NCBI GenBank assembly: GCA_049999765.1
Contig: JBNGIQ010009141.1
Coordinates: forward strand, 1-27,863
Direction: 5' to 3'
Length of the DNA: 27,863 nucleotides
Source: Phaeoceros laevis
Lineage: Eukaryota; Anthocerotophyta; Anthocerotopsida; Notothyladales
This document shows positions 27,566-27,863 of this stretch, piece after piece (the stretch's first letter is position 1; each line of letters opens with the position of its first letter). The position numbers and the translations under genes were made by a program. The notes under the pieces are model-generated. The model made no database searches. It worked only from the letters and a program-made list of their open reading frames with translations, and was not told the DNA's origin.

Positions 27566-27863
27566 ATGGAAGAGGTAAAAACTCAAATTGCAAAGGTGGC
27601 GGAAGTTCCCATTGGAGCAGAGGTATTGGGAGGAGTTGGGAAATCATACTCTGATATTGTTCGCGAAGCCTCTTTGGCTTTGATTTCTTTGGCAGCTAGG
27701 GATTTGGAGGAGCGGTCACGTCGTGGGTTGAATCTGCATATTTCTGGTTTGGAATGTCTTGATGATTGTCCAGCAGAGGAGAGTGCTAAGAAATTTTTTA
27801 CCGAAAATTGGAGATACATACACCTATTGTCCGAGCTTACTATATTGGTGCAGGGGACTCACA
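27566..27863 (+). pseudogene. LINE-like ORF1 5' fragment, runs off the window
   Basis: Open from the ATG at 27566 to the window end. It reads SYSDIVREASLALIS, then ARDLEERSRRGLNLHISGLE, CLDDCPAEESAKKFF. The ERSRRxxNLxIxGLE phrase is typical of the coiled-coil/RRM boundary of non-LTR (L1-type) ORF1 proteins and related reverse-transcriptase gene leaders. Near 27806 the frame should shift: the next frame reads LEIHTPIVRAYYIGAGDS, the expected continuation (compare IVRA-x-x-x-G). So one base appears lost in the A/T-rich stretch around 27795-27806. Upstream (27420-27560) another frame has EKADSLARSMIVVRKNLKKG, possibly an extension of the coil. Moderate confidence in the family. Confidence 0.5.

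Overview
The window is nuclear DNA of a green plant, most likely an early-diverging land plant or a close streptophyte relative; I cannot name the species. The evidence is a gene with 20 exons and GT-AG introns encoding a chloroplast-type K+ efflux antiporter (KEA1/KEA2 type), plant-style Copia retrotransposons with an initiator-Met-tRNA primer-binding site, a Ty3/gypsy integrase fragment, a LINE-like ORF1 fragment and an exon of plant-type ferredoxin-dependent glutamate synthase. Two runs of exactly 100 N (12835-12934 and 24273-24372) are assembly gaps, and both lie inside tandem or inverted repeats.

Layout. Positions 1-1070 hold one Fd-GOGAT-like exon with intact splice signals but an internal frameshifting deletion, followed by low-complexity DNA rich in TTGCCA. 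Positions ~1074-10439 hold a decayed, 5'-truncated plus-strand Copia element (A). It is split in its reverse transcriptase by a second, complete minus-strand Copia element (B, 2505-8532). B has 254-bp LTRs, a 5-bp target-site duplication (ATAGC), a PBS and a polypurine tract. A also carries a smaller ~420-bp insertion just after its YVDD box. Positions 10436-11016 (minus) hold an unclassified ORF. Positions 11050-13360 are repeat-rich, with a hairpin, a 78-bp tandem duplication, a dispersed ~110-bp repeat pair and a compound inverted repeat around the first gap.

Positions 13590-22126 hold the one clearly intact gene, a KEA1/2-type K+/H+ antiporter of 1353 codons. All 20 exons join in frame. 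Exon 1 encodes a plastid-targeting region and a long coiled-coil N-terminus, exons 2-13 the CPA2 antiporter membrane domain, and exons 14-20 the NAD-binding KTN (TrkA-N) domain and the tail. By family knowledge the product exchanges K+ for H+ at the chloroplast inner envelope.

Positions 22127-27863 are accessory DNA again: a 321-bp MITE-like element ending in TTAA/CCCT, a 41-bp tandem repeat, a Ty3/gypsy integrase remnant with an internally duplicated module, a GCAGCC-rich minisatellite, an unclassified minus-strand locus (~24557-25977), a 61-bp tandem duplication, a degenerate ~190-bp tandem array, and the 5' part of a LINE-like ORF1 running off the right edge. I see no new multi-gene system. 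The most unusual items are the nested Copia pair with non-canonical TA...CA ends and foreign-looking flanking segments in B, the TTAA-flanked MITE, and the foldback array just upstream of KEA.
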